NCBI RefSeq assembly: GCF_014193655.1
Contig: NZ_JACHZQ010000014.1
Location: 1-64,000, forward strand
Source of the DNA: Rhizobium sp. BK313
GTDB lineage: Bacteria > Pseudomonadota > Alphaproteobacteria > Rhizobiales > Rhizobiaceae
DNA length: 64,000 nucleotides
Direction: 5' to 3'
The position numbers and the translations under genes were made by a program. Positions 51,527 through 60,457 of this stretch are shown one piece after another (the stretch's first letter is position 1; every line of letters starts with the position of its first letter). The notes below the pieces were generated by a model that was not told the origin of the DNA, searched no databases, and saw nothing but the letters and a program-made list of their open reading frames with translations.

Positions 51527-51545
51527 GATACATTAGTGCTTTAGT
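51527..51545. promoter_or_regulatory. Shared element in the divergent promoter (predicted GntR operator)
   Basis: GATACATTAGTGCTTTAGT, differing in one base from the copy before the MFS gene. Here it also forms a dyad with its left flank: GCACT (51522-51526) and AGTGC (51535-51539). It lies 53 bases before the small fused gene and dehydratase genes and 61 before the GntR gene. Confidence 0.65.
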
Positions 51546-51597
51546 CGATTTGTGTAAACGCGATTTCATGAGTTTGCGCCTAATTTGGGAGGATGTA

Positions 51598-51825
51598 ATG
51601 AGAGGATTTCTCCGCGGCATGACCGCGGTCGCCATGATGCTGGCCAGCACTTTTTCGGCCGGCGCTGCCGAAAAAACCGACATTTCGATCACCCGCAACC
51701 TTTTCGACATACCGTCGGTCTTCGCAGGCCTGCTGACGGTCATCGTTATCGGCCTTATTGTCGAGAACCTGGTTTTCCAAACGATCGAGCGTCGAACCCT
51801 GCAGAAATGGGGCATGAAGGAATGA
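51598..51825 (+). pseudogene. Fused scar of a lost ABC transporter (binding-protein signal joined to permease end)
   Basis: This 75-codon frame starts like an exported binding protein: MRGFLRGMTAVAMMLASTFS with an A-x-A cleavage site (AGAAEKTD). It then passes without a stop into FDIPSVFAGLLTVIVIGLIV and ENLVFQTIERRTLQKWG, which is the last transmembrane segment and tail of an SsuC/TauC-type permease. The simplest reading is an in-frame deletion that removed most of an SBP-ATPase-permease set. It keeps a good ribosome site (GGGAGGATGTA) and could still be translated into a small one-pass membrane protein. No function is claimed. Confidence 0.65.
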
Positions 51826-51877
51826 TGCCCCGCGCGGATTCATCTCTTATGATAGTTGAATATAAGGTCCTAAAATA

Positions 51878-53614
51878 ATGAATGCCAAAAGGAAATCGGC
51901 AGAGTTGCGCAGCGCCAAATGGTTTGCGCCCGACGACCTCAGAAGTTCGGGGCACCGTTCACGCACCATGCAGATGGGCTATGCACCGGAAGAATGGGCG
52001 GGCAAGCCCGTCATCGCCATCCTCAATACCTGGTCCGACGCCAATCCCTGCCACGCCCACTTTAAGCATCGCGTCGAAGACGTGAAGCGCGGCATCTTTC
52101 AGGCCGGCGGCTTCCCTCTTGAACTGCCGGCGCTGTCGCTGTCCGAAAGCTATGTCAAACCGACCACCATGCTCTACCGCAATATGCTGGCGATGGAAGC
52201 CGAAGAGCTTCTGCGCTCGCATCCGGTCGACGGTGCCGTCCTGATGGGCGGCTGCGACAAGACCACGCCCGGCCTCGTGATGGGTGCGCTCAGCATGGGC
52301 TTGCCTATGATCTACCTGCCCGCCGGCCCGATGCTGCGCGGCAATTATCGCGGCGAATATCTGGGGTCCGGGTCGGATGCCTGGAAATTCTGGGATGAAC
52401 GTCGCGCCGGCACGATTTCGGAGAAGGAATGGGTCGAGGTCGAAGCCGGCATTGCCCGGTCCTACGGCCACTGCATGACCATGGGCACGGCGAGCACCAT
52501 GACGGCGATTGCCGAGGCGTTGGGCCTCACCTTGCCCGGAGCGAGTTCAATCCCGGCAGCCGACTCCAACCACATCCGCATGTCGTCAGCCGTCGGCCGC
52601 CGCATTGTCGAGATGGTCTGGGAAGACCTTGTTCCCTCGAAGATCGTGACTCCGGCCGCCGTCAGCAATGCCGTCGCCGTGGCGATGGCAACAGGCTGTT
52701 CTACCAATGCGGTCGTGCATCTGATCGCGATGGCGCGCCGCGCGGGCGTCGACCTTACGTTGGACGATCTCGATAAGGCCGGCCGTATGACCCCGGTGCT
52801 TGCCAATATCCGACCGACCGGCAAGGCTTATCTCATGGAGGATTTCTACTATGCCGGCGGCCTGCGCGCGCTGATGGCGAAGCTGTCTGCCAAGCTCGAT
52901 CTTTCGGCGCTGACCGTTTCCGGTGTCACCCTCGGCGAAACGCTGGAGGGCGCCAAGTGCTACAACGACGACGTCATCCGCTCGCTCGACAATCCCGTCT
53001 ATCATGAAGGGTCGCTTGCGGTCCTGAAGGGTAATCTTGCGCCGACCGGCGCCGTCATCAAGCCGGCCGCCTGCGATCCGCGCTTCCACAAGCATCAGGG
53101 ACCGGCGCTGGTATTCGACAGCTATCCGGAGATGAAGGCGGCGGTCGACGATGAAAATCTCGACATCACCCCCGACCACGTCATGGTGCTGCGCGGCGCC
53201 GGTCCGCAAGGCGGCCCCGGCATGCCGGAATGGGGCATGCTGCCGATGCCGAAGGCGTTGCTGAAGGCGGGCCATCGCGACATGCTGCGCCTCTCCGACG
53301 CCCGCATGAGCGGGACGAGCTACGGCGCCTGCATCCTGCATGTCTCGCCGGAATCACACGTCGGCGGCCCGCTGGCGCTGTTGAAGAATGGCGACATCGT
53401 TCGCCTCGATCTCGAGGCGCGACGGATCGACATGCTGGTGGACGAAGATGAATTGCAGCGGCGGCGTGAAGCCTGGGTCAAGCCGGCGGAAAAGTTCGGC
53501 CGCGGCTATGGCTGGATGTTCGCTCGCCATGTGGCGCAGGCCGACACCGGCTGCGACTTCGATTTCCTGGAAACCGGTTTCGGCCCGACGCCGGGCGAAC
53601 CCGACATTTATTGA
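51878..53614 (+). CDS. IlvD/Edd family dehydratase (sugar-acid dehydratase)
   Basis: A 578-residue Fe-S dehydratase. Cysteines in MGGCDKTTPGLVMGA, GHCMTMGTASTM and ATGCSTNAVVHL bind the cluster; PAADSNHIRMSSAVGRRIVE and LRGAGPQGGPGMPEWG with LSDARMSGTSYGACILHVSP are the C-terminal active-site strands. Length and the HVSPESHVGGPLAL end resemble L-arabinonate/D-xylonate-type dehydratases more than IlvD of valine synthesis. Likely product: a 2-keto-3-deoxy sugar acid for the next gene's enzyme. Only a weak AAGG precedes the ATG. Confidence 0.9.
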   Translation: MNAKRKSAELRSAKWFAPDDLRSSGHRSRTMQMGYAPEEWAGKPVIAILNTWSDANPCHAHFKHRVEDVKRGIFQAGGFPLELPALSLSESYVKPTTMLYRNMLAMEAEELLRSHPVDGAVLMGGCDKTTPGLVMGALSMGLPMIYLPAGPMLRGNYRGEYLGSGSDAWKFWDERRAGTISEKEWVEVEAGIARSYGHCMTMGTASTMTAIAEALGLTLPGASSIPAADSNHIRMSSAVGRRIVEMVWEDLVPSKIVTPAAVSNAVAVAMATGCSTNAVVHLIAMARRAGVDLTLDDLDKAGRMTPVLANIRPTGKAYLMEDFYYAGGLRALMAKLSAKLDLSALTVSGVTLGETLEGAKCYNDDVIRSLDNPVYHEGSLAVLKGNLAPTGAVIKPAACDPRFHKHQGPALVFDSYPEMKAAVDDENLDITPDHVMVLRGAGPQGGPGMPEWGMLPMPKALLKAGHRDMLRLSDARMSGTSYGACILHVSPESHVGGPLALLKNGDIVRLDLEARRIDMLVDEDELQRRREAWVKPAEKFGRGYGWMFARHVAQADTGCDFDFLETGFGPTPGEPDIY

Positions 53615-53632
53615 CCGCAAAGGACATATGTC

Positions 53633-54358
53633 ATGAGCAATTACGTGCTGAGCAGCGAGACGCGCAGCAAACTGATGGGCGTGGCCACGCCGACGATCGC
53701 CACGGCACTCTTCAAGCGCGGCTTTCGCAATCAATTCATCCAGGATGTCCGCCCGCTATCGCCGAAGAAGGCGAACATGGTCGGCCAGGCCTTCACACTG
53801 CGCTACATCCCCGCGCGCGAAGACCTGAATACGCTCGATGTCTTCCGCAACCCTGAACATCCGCAGCGCGCTGCCGTCGAAAAGTGCCCGCCCGGCGCGG
53901 TTCTTGTCATGGACAGTCGCAAGGATGCACGAGCGGCCTCGGCCGGCTCGATCCTGATATCGCGGCTGCAGGTGCGGGGCGTCGCCGGCGTTGTAACCGA
54001 TGGCGGCTTCCGCGACAGCCCGGAAATCGCCAACCTCGATATCCCCGCCTACCATCACCGCCCGTCTGCGCCGACAAACCTGACGCTGCACCAGGCGATC
54101 GAAATGAACGTGCCGATCGGCTGCGGCGACGTCGCGGTTTTCCCCGGCGACGTTCTCGTCGGCGACAATGAGGGCGTCATTGTCATCCCGGCCCACCTCG
54201 CTGACGAAATCGCCGACGAGACAGTCGAAATGACGGCCTACGAGGATTTCGTCACCGAGGAAGTCTTGAACGGCGCGACCATCATCGGGCTCTATCCGGC
54301 AACCAGCGACGCACCGAAAGTCAAGTTTGCGGAGTGGAGGAAGAAGAACGGACGTTGA
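53633..54358 (+). CDS. RraA family protein (probable aldolase)
   Basis: A 241-residue member of the RraA / 4-hydroxy-4-methyl-2-oxoglutarate aldolase family. The residues GVAGVVTDGGFRDSPEIANL hold the arginine and aspartate of the metal-pyruvate site (pattern D-G-x-x-R-D), and VAVFPGDVLVGDNEGVIVIP is the other conserved block. The longer N-terminus, compared with RraA proper (about 160 residues), fits the aldolase subgroup. Directly after a sugar-acid dehydratase, it could cleave a 2-keto-3-deoxy acid to pyruvate and an aldehyde; this is inference. RNase E regulation is unlikely in this context. Confidence 0.82.
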   Translation: MSNYVLSSETRSKLMGVATPTIATALFKRGFRNQFIQDVRPLSPKKANMVGQAFTLRYIPAREDLNTLDVFRNPEHPQRAAVEKCPPGAVLVMDSRKDARAASAGSILISRLQVRGVAGVVTDGGFRDSPEIANLDIPAYHHRPSAPTNLTLHQAIEMNVPIGCGDVAVFPGDVLVGDNEGVIVIPAHLADEIADETVEMTAYEDFVTEEVLNGATIIGLYPATSDAPKVKFAEWRKKNGR

Positions 54359-54426
54359 TCACCGCGATCAAGGCAAAACGCAAATCCGCGACGGACAATT
54401 CGGCCTCGCGGGCCCGCAAATCGAAG

Positions 54427-54449
54427 TCCCGTCATTGATCGTGACGGGA
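54427..54449. terminator. Bidirectional hairpin terminator
   Basis: TCCCGTCA (54427-54434) and TGACGGGA (54442-54449) form a perfect 8-bp stem with a 7-base loop, followed by TTTCG on the plus side. It lies between the convergent RraA-type gene and the binding-protein gene. Confidence 0.7.
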
Positions 54450-54483
54450 TTTCGCATGTCTCCAAAGGCGAAATAAGCGGAGC

Positions 54484-55989
54484 TTATCCGGCCCAGCTCA
54501 TCCGGTTCAGGAAGAAGCTTTCATTGGGAGTCGGCTGAAAATTCAGCGCCTTGGCCGCACCGTAGATCGCATCCATCTGATAAAGCGGCACGGTGGGCAC
54601 TTGGTCGACGATGAACTGGCCGATCTTTTCATAATCTGCCAGTCGCTTCTGTTCTTCCGACGACGAGCCGGCCTCGTCTAGCAAGGCGTCGATTTCCGGT
54701 TTCGCGACGATCGTCCAGGTGCTGCCCGAGTGGAACAGATAATTCAGAACGCCATCGGCATCCTGGCAGGCGCAGGAATTGGTGCTGATTGCCAAGGCGG
54801 GAGCGTCAGCCGGGCCCTTCTGGATGAGCTGCAGGAACGTCGGCGTGTCGACCTGCGAGATTTCGACGTCGAAGCCGACCTCCTGCAGTTCCTGCAAAAT
54901 AGCTTCGGCGACGCGCTGATCGAAGAAGGCGCCGATGGTTAGCTGAAACTTGGCCGGCTTGCCGGCGCTGGCAATCAAAGCCTTTGCCTTGTCCGGATCG
55001 TAGGGCAGCCCGGCAATCTTGTCGCTCCAGCCGAAATGTGCCGGCGTCATCATCTGGCCGACCGGCTTGTCGAAGCCACCGAGAATGCCCTGCGTGATGC
55101 CTTCCTTGTCGATGGCATAGGCGAGCGCCTGGCGCAGTTGCAGATTGTCGAAGGGCGGCTTGTTCGGATTGATGCGGATGAAGGCCATTCTTTCGGTCAG
55201 CACCGGTACCGCCTTGACGGTTTGCGAGCCTTCCAACTGCGCCGCCTGATCGGACGTCAGGGCACGAGCGAAATCGGCAACGCCTGCCTGCAGGTCCGCA
55301 AGCCGGGTCGAAGCATCCGGCACGGCGCGGAACACGGCCTGTTCGAACGGGCCTTTGTTACCCCAATAGCCGTCGTAACGAACAAGCGTGACGGAAACAC
55401 CGCGATCCCATTTTACAAATTTATAGGGGCCGCTACCCACCGGCGCCAGATTGAACGCCTGGTTACCGACTTTCTGGACCACATGCTCGGGAACGATGGA
55501 GAGTTTGGTCAACTGCGCCAGCAACGCCGGATAGGGGGTCTTGAGCGTCAGTGTGACCTCATGATCCCCGGAAACCTCGGCCTTGGCGATCTTGGCGAAC
55601 TGGCTGAGCTGCGGGCTCGCCAGCTTTGGATCGACGATGCGATTGACGCTGAAAGCCACGTCTTCGGCAGTCAGCGGCGTGCCGTCGTGAAAGGTCACGT
55701 CGCTGCGCAGGCTGAAGGCGATCTTAGTGTCCGACAGGCTCTTCCAGGAGGTGGCAATCTCCGGAACGATCTTGCCGCTATTGTCGCGGGTTACGAGATT
55801 GTCGAAAATATTGCGATAGACGAAATAGCTGTCCGGGTTCCACTGAATCTGCGGATCGAGCGTCGACGGCTCATTGACGAGATCCACGACGATCTGCTGC
55901 TTCTCGGCAGCCTGGGTGATTATTGCGGACGGAAAAAGGGCGAGCCCGAGAACCGCCGCGAAAACAAAAACTTTACGTAGCATCATCAT
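54484..55989 (-). CDS. Peptide-type ABC transporter substrate-binding protein (family 5)
   Basis: A 501-residue periplasmic protein. The signal peptide is VFVFAAVLGLALFPSAIITQ ending at AAEKQQ. The mature start IVVDLVNEPSTLDPQIQWNP and YFVYRNIFDNLVTRD, then PEIATSWKSLSDTKIAFSLR, are standard family 5 motifs. I chose the first of three consecutive ATGs (55989), with AGAGGAG upstream. It is the last gene of a nine-gene operon that also encodes both ATPases, gamma-glutamyltransferase and both permeases, so its ligand may be glutathione, a gamma-glutamyl peptide or an opine-like compound. Confidence 0.9.
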   Translation of the reverse strand: MMMLRKVFVFAAVLGLALFPSAIITQAAEKQQIVVDLVNEPSTLDPQIQWNPDSYFVYRNIFDNLVTRDNSGKIVPEIATSWKSLSDTKIAFSLRSDVTFHDGTPLTAEDVAFSVNRIVDPKLASPQLSQFAKIAKAEVSGDHEVTLTLKTPYPALLAQLTKLSIVPEHVVQKVGNQAFNLAPVGSGPYKFVKWDRGVSVTLVRYDGYWGNKGPFEQAVFRAVPDASTRLADLQAGVADFARALTSDQAAQLEGSQTVKAVPVLTERMAFIRINPNKPPFDNLQLRQALAYAIDKEGITQGILGGFDKPVGQMMTPAHFGWSDKIAGLPYDPDKAKALIASAGKPAKFQLTIGAFFDQRVAEAILQELQEVGFDVEISQVDTPTFLQLIQKGPADAPALAISTNSCACQDADGVLNYLFHSGSTWTIVAKPEIDALLDEAGSSSEEQKRLADYEKIGQFIVDQVPTVPLYQMDAIYGAAKALNFQPTPNESFFLNRMSWAG

Positions 55990-55997
55990 CTGCTCCT

Positions 55998-56984
55998 CTA
56001 GGAATGTGGCGCTCTCACGTGGCATGCAGCGGAATGGCCGCCCTGCTGAAGCGCCTCAAGCTCGGGCGAAATCGTTCGGCAGATGGGCACGGCGATGGGG
56101 CATCGGGTCGAAAAGCGGCAACCTGCCGGCGGATTGGCAGGACTCGGCAGATCGCCTTGCAGGATGATGCGCTGCCGGTGGCGTTGCGCTTTGGGATCGG
56201 GCAACGGCACCGCGCTGAGCAGCGCTTCCGTATAGGGGTGAACCGGGTTCGCAAAAACCTCCGCCGTCGATCCGGTCTCAGCGATCCGGCCGAGATACAT
56301 CACGGCAACGCGGTCGGCGAAGTGGCGTACGACCGACAGGTCGTGCGAAATGAACAGATAGGAAAGACCGAGGCGTTGCTGCAATTCCAGCAGCAGGTTC
56401 AGGATTTGTGAGCGGATCGATACATCCAGCGCCGAAACCGGTTCGTCGAGAATGAGCAGCTTGGGCTGCAGCGCGATTGCCCGGGCAATGACGATACGTT
56501 GCCGCTGCCCGCCGGAAAAGGCGTTGGGCTTGCGGTCGGCGTGACCTGGATTGAGCCCGACGAGCTCCAGCAATTCCGCAACGCGTCGCCGGCGTTCTTC
56601 CCGCGTGCCGGTACCGTGAACGATCAGAGGTTCGGCAATGCTCTCGCCGATGGTGAGCTTGGGATTGAGCGCCGAAACCGGATCCTGGAACACGATCTGG
56701 ATATCACGGGAAAGATCGGCGCGGCGCACGGAGGCGTCGCTTGTGACATCTTCCCCGTTGAAGATGATCCTGCCCGCCGTCGCACGCTGCATTCCGAGGA
56801 TCGTGGCGCCGAGCGTCGACTTGCCGCAACCGGATTCACCGACCAGCGCCAGGCTTTCTCCCGGTGCGATATCGAGATCGACACCATCGACCGCCTTCAA
56901 CCAACCGATCGGCCGGCCGAGAAAACCGCCACGGATTGGGAAATGAACGCGAAGATCGCGTACCGAAATGAGCGGCCCGGTCAT
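55998..56984 (-). CDS. Peptide-type ABC transporter ATP-binding protein (DppF-like)
   Basis: A 328-residue ATPase. Walker A is GESGCGKSTLGAT, the signature FSGGQRQRIVIARAI, Walker B LLILDEPVSALD, and the switch histidine is in FISHDLSVV. The C-terminal oligopeptide extension includes HPYTEALLSAVPLPDP and CRFSTRCPIAVPIC, whose cysteines may bind iron-sulfur or metal. Its ATG overlaps the DppD stop (ATGA). Confidence 0.94.
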   Translation of the reverse strand: MTGPLISVRDLRVHFPIRGGFLGRPIGWLKAVDGVDLDIAPGESLALVGESGCGKSTLGATILGMQRATAGRIIFNGEDVTSDASVRRADLSRDIQIVFQDPVSALNPKLTIGESIAEPLIVHGTGTREERRRRVAELLELVGLNPGHADRKPNAFSGGQRQRIVIARAIALQPKLLILDEPVSALDVSIRSQILNLLLELQQRLGLSYLFISHDLSVVRHFADRVAVMYLGRIAETGSTAEVFANPVHPYTEALLSAVPLPDPKAQRHRQRIILQGDLPSPANPPAGCRFSTRCPIAVPICRTISPELEALQQGGHSAACHVRAPHS

Positions 56985-57952
56985 GCAAGCCTCCCGGTCT
57001 GGTCCTGATGCCAGCAGGCCGCCCGGCGGTCGATGCCGGCGGCAGTGAGCGGCGGCGTTTGGCGGCAGTCCTCGTCAGCCAACGGACAGCGCGTCGAAAA
57101 CCGGCATCCCTCCGGCCAGGCGCCGATATCCGGCACGGTGCCGCTGATCGTCGGCAACAGCGTCTTTGCCTCGCCATCGAGCCTTGGAATGGTCGACAGC
57201 AGCATCCGCGTATAGGGGTGCCTCTGCTCGTCGAAGATTGCATCGACGGACGCCTCTTCCACGATCCGGCCGGCATACATTACCGCCACGCGGTCGGCGA
57301 TATCGGCAACGACGCCCATATCGTGGGTAATCAATAGGATCGCCGTGCCGGTCTCGGCACGCAGCCGCTTCATCAGTTCCAGAATCTGCGCCTGGATCGT
57401 TACATCGAGCGCCGTCGTCGGCTCGTCGGCGATCAGGAGGCGCGGCCGGGTGATCAACGCCATGGCGATCATCGCCCTCTGGCACATACCACCGGACAAT
57501 TCGAAGGGAAACTGATGGAAACGCATGGCCGGCTCGGGAATACCGACCTCGTCAAGCATGGCAATCGCTTGCCGCTGCGCCTCTCTGCCTCCAAGCTTGC
57601 GGTGGACGACCAGACTTTCGGCAATCTGTTTGCCGATCGGCATAAGCGGATTGAGCGAGGCGACGGGTTCCTGAAAGATCATCGCCATCTCGTCGCCGCG
57701 CAGGCGCTTCATCGCGGCGTTGTCGAGTTCGGTCAACTCCTTACCGTTCAGCCGGATCGATCCCTTTTTTCGCGCGGCAATGCGCGGCAACAAGCCCATG
57801 ACCGAAAAAGCCGTCATCGACTTGCCGCAGCCGGATTCGCCGACCAGCGTAACGATTTCGCCTGCGGAAACCGAGAAGCCGACACCATCAACGACAGGCT
57901 TGCCGCCGATTGAGATATGCACGTCTTCCACGGTCAGAACCGGCGCCGTCAT
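56981..57952 (-). CDS. Peptide-type ABC transporter ATP-binding protein (DppD-like)
   Basis: A 323-residue ATPase. Walker A is GESGCGKSMTAFS, the signature LSGGMCQRAMIAMAL, Walker B LLIADEPTTALD, and the extension RHPYTRMLLSTIPRLD followed by CRFSTRCPLADEDC. ATG 57952 overlaps the gamma-glutamyltransferase stop as ATGA, so translation is coupled; a longer start at 57982 is less likely. Works with the DppF-like partner. Confidence 0.93.
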   Translation of the reverse strand: MTAPVLTVEDVHISIGGKPVVDGVGFSVSAGEIVTLVGESGCGKSMTAFSVMGLLPRIAARKKGSIRLNGKELTELDNAAMKRLRGDEMAMIFQEPVASLNPLMPIGKQIAESLVVHRKLGGREAQRQAIAMLDEVGIPEPAMRFHQFPFELSGGMCQRAMIAMALITRPRLLIADEPTTALDVTIQAQILELMKRLRAETGTAILLITHDMGVVADIADRVAVMYAGRIVEEASVDAIFDEQRHPYTRMLLSTIPRLDGEAKTLLPTISGTVPDIGAWPEGCRFSTRCPLADEDCRQTPPLTAAGIDRRAACWHQDQTGRLA

Positions 57953-59493
57953 CTCGGGTTCGCCTCCCGAACGGCGGCCCACGGATTCTTCGGATGGACC
58001 ATGCCGGTGTTCACACCATCCCGGCGCAGGACCGCCGAGGGGACGGCGAAATTGACGGGGTAAAGCGTATCCTCGATAATATCGACGTTAAACTCCGACG
58101 CCACCGCGGCAGCAACATCGGATGCCGCTGACTGGTTAACACGGATAGTCGTGCCGCTGGCATCGATACGCGGGCTGAGCAGCGCCTGCTCCAATGACGA
58201 GCCGTAGGCCGCGACATAGGCGAGGATCTGCGTCACGGCCGGAACGATCTGCCGACCGCCGGCAGCCCCGAGCGCCAGCTCCGGGACGCCATTGCGCGTT
58301 GCAACGATGGGGCACATGTTGGCGAGCGGCTTGCTTGCCGGCGCGATCGAATTGGGCTGGCCGGGACGCGGATCGAACCACATCACGCCATTGTTGAGCG
58401 CAAAACCTACCTCCGGCACAACCACCTTCGAGCCGAAGCGCGACAGCAGCGTATTGGTCAGTGCGACCATGGTGCCATCGCCGTCGACAACACTGATATG
58501 GCTGGTGCAGCTTTCGCCGGCGGCATGGCCGAGATGCTTGAGGCGGTATTCGCTGGCACTGCGGATCGCACGGGCAAAGGCCAATGCTGCAGCCCCACCA
58601 AAGGGATCATCCTTCGGCAGGCTGGTCTCCAGTTCTGCCAGTGCCGCGCAAAGCGTCGGACCGCCCGACAGGCCGGGGACGGCATGGACGATGAGGCCCT
58701 TATAGTCCTGCGTCAACGGATCCAGCCAGCGCGGCGCATAGCCGGCAAAATCCTTTCTCGAAAGCACCGAACCACCGCTGGCGAGACCCGCGACCAGCAG
58801 CTCGGCGATTTCCCCCTCGTAAAAATCGCGTGGGCCGTCGACTGCCAATTTCTCCAGCGTCTTTGCCTTTGCCTTCATCGGCAGAAAGGCCTTTCGTCCA
58901 CCCTCCGGCACGCGGGGCGCGCGGCCATTGTGCAGGAACAAGTCCGACGCCGCCGGGAACTGCGCCAAATTGGCGCCGTCGATCGCCAGTGCCAGCGCGG
59001 CATACCAATCGAGCTGCAGGCCGCGATGCGCCTGTTCGATGGCCGGAGCCAGAGCATCAGCCCAGGAGATGGTGCCGAAACGGGAAAGAGCTTCGGCAAA
59101 GCCTGCCACCGCTCCTGGGACGCAGATCGACCCATAGCCGATCAGGTTGCGGTCACCCTCGACCGACGGCCAATCGAACCAGTCGCCGTCGCGGCCTGGG
59201 ACGAGCGGATAATCGGCGGGATCAAGTGCTGCAGGCGAGATCACGTTAAAATCGAGAAGGTCGACCGCGCCGCTGCCGCCATGGGCTCGAACCATGAAAC
59301 CACCACCGCCGATACCGGATAGCCATGGCTCGACCACGCTCAGGACAAGCGCGGTGGTTACAGCCGCATCGACAGCATTGCCACCGGCCGAAAGCACGGC
59401 TGCTCCCGCCTCGGCCGCAAGCCAATTCTGACAGGCGACCATACCGTGTTTGCTGCGCGTCTCGCGCTTGCCGATCTGCCAAGTCTCGTTCAT
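57949..59493 (-). CDS. Gamma-glutamyltransferase family protein
   Basis: A 514-residue Ntn-hydrolase precursor, expected to cleave itself before Thr in CTSHISVVDGDGTMVALT (about residue 335-350) to give large and small subunits. KHGMVACQNWLAAEAGAAVL with GGNAVDAAV near the start and GIGGGGFMVRAHG are family hallmarks; GAAGGRQIVPAVTQIL is in the small subunit. No signal peptide is visible, so it is probably cytoplasmic, acting after import. It would hydrolyse gamma-glutamyl bonds (or act as a related acylase). It overlaps both neighbouring genes by four bases. Confidence 0.9.
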   Translation of the reverse strand: MNETWQIGKRETRSKHGMVACQNWLAAEAGAAVLSAGGNAVDAAVTTALVLSVVEPWLSGIGGGGFMVRAHGGSGAVDLLDFNVISPAALDPADYPLVPGRDGDWFDWPSVEGDRNLIGYGSICVPGAVAGFAEALSRFGTISWADALAPAIEQAHRGLQLDWYAALALAIDGANLAQFPAASDLFLHNGRAPRVPEGGRKAFLPMKAKAKTLEKLAVDGPRDFYEGEIAELLVAGLASGGSVLSRKDFAGYAPRWLDPLTQDYKGLIVHAVPGLSGGPTLCAALAELETSLPKDDPFGGAAALAFARAIRSASEYRLKHLGHAAGESCTSHISVVDGDGTMVALTNTLLSRFGSKVVVPEVGFALNNGVMWFDPRPGQPNSIAPASKPLANMCPIVATRNGVPELALGAAGGRQIVPAVTQILAYVAAYGSSLEQALLSPRIDASGTTIRVNQSAASDVAAAVASEFNVDIIEDTLYPVNFAVPSAVLRRDGVNTGMVHPKNPWAAVREANPR

Positions 59494-60437
59494 TTGCGTA
59501 ATCCTGATCGATGGGGGCCGGATTTGGGGCCAAACCGCAAGGGGCCGATCGCAGTGGGAACGGCCGGCTCGACCGCGAACCGCCCCTTATTGCCGGACGC
59601 TGTATGGTGACGCGCGATGTCCGCGGCCGTGGCGACCCAGCTCGACGGCTCGGCAGTGATCGCGTCGAGCAGCTTTTCGAGCATGGCGATGCGCTGTGCC
59701 CGACCGGATATCCAGTCGTGAATTGTCAGTGTGAACAGGCCGCCGAAGCGATGCAGAGCGCGCCATTCCGTCAACCAATCGTCCAGCACCTGAGCGCCGG
59801 CATAGGGCGCCCAACGTTCGTTGCCGCTGTTCTCGAACTTGAAGAAGATCGCGTCATCCAGCGCCCATTGCACGGGAATTTCGACCACCCCGTCGATTTC
59901 ATAGGGATGGTCGAAGCCCATGAGAGATGAATCATAAGCAAGGCCGTTGCGGCGGATCTCGGCCAGCATATGCGGTGTCATTTCCCAGGCCGGCGAGCGG
60001 AAACCCACCGGCTTTTGCCCGGTCTGAGCAACGAAGAGCGCCAGGCTGGCATCAAGGGCAGCACTGAATTCCTCATCGCCGATGTCACCGACGAGCTCGT
60101 GGAAGTATCCATGCAATCCGATCTCATGGCCCGCCTCAGTCAGCGCCGGTAGGAGATCCGGATTGGATTCGGCAACGATCGCTGGCACATAGAAGCTTGC
60201 CTTCACATGGTAGCGGGCAAAAAGATCAAGAATGCGCGTCATGCCCGTGCGTAGGCCGAAACGGCGGATTTCCAATCGCGAAAGGCGATTGGACACACCG
60301 TCTCGCTGCTCCCAGAGAAAGGGAGAGGTCGCATCAACGTCGACGCTCAAGAGCACGGCGCTTTTTTTGCCGTCCGGCCATTCATAGGCGGGAAAGGGCG
60401 AAAAGCCGCCGCGAGGCTCGACCGCATCCTGTGTCAT
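59490..60437 (-). CDS. Polysaccharide deacetylase family protein (PuuE/HP0310-like)
   Basis: A 315-residue NodB-homology enzyme acting on N-acyl or amide bonds. LLSVDVDATSPFLWEQ gives the catalytic aspartates, EIGLHGYFHELVGD the metal-binding HxxxH, and PVGFRSPAWEMTPHMLAEI the arginine-serine-proline motif. The HP0310/PuuE subgroup includes peptidoglycan deacetylases and cofactor-free allantoinases, so the substrate may be a small amide rather than a polysaccharide. No signal peptide is seen. It is coupled to the gamma-glutamyltransferase gene and lies 20 bases after the SDR gene. Confidence 0.85.
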   Translation of the reverse strand: MTQDAVEPRGGFSPFPAYEWPDGKKSAVLLSVDVDATSPFLWEQRDGVSNRLSRLEIRRFGLRTGMTRILDLFARYHVKASFYVPAIVAESNPDLLPALTEAGHEIGLHGYFHELVGDIGDEEFSAALDASLALFVAQTGQKPVGFRSPAWEMTPHMLAEIRRNGLAYDSSLMGFDHPYEIDGVVEIPVQWALDDAIFFKFENSGNERWAPYAGAQVLDDWLTEWRALHRFGGLFTLTIHDWISGRAQRIAMLEKLLDAITAEPSSWVATAADIARHHTASGNKGRFAVEPAVPTAIGPLRFGPKSGPHRSGLRK

Positions 60438-60457
60438 AAGGGCTTCCTTTCAGGACC

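Noticed and set aside
53633..54358. RraA as regulator of RNase E
   Set aside because: The protein is about 80 residues longer than RraA proper and lies directly after a sugar-acid dehydratase, so an aldolase-type role fits better.
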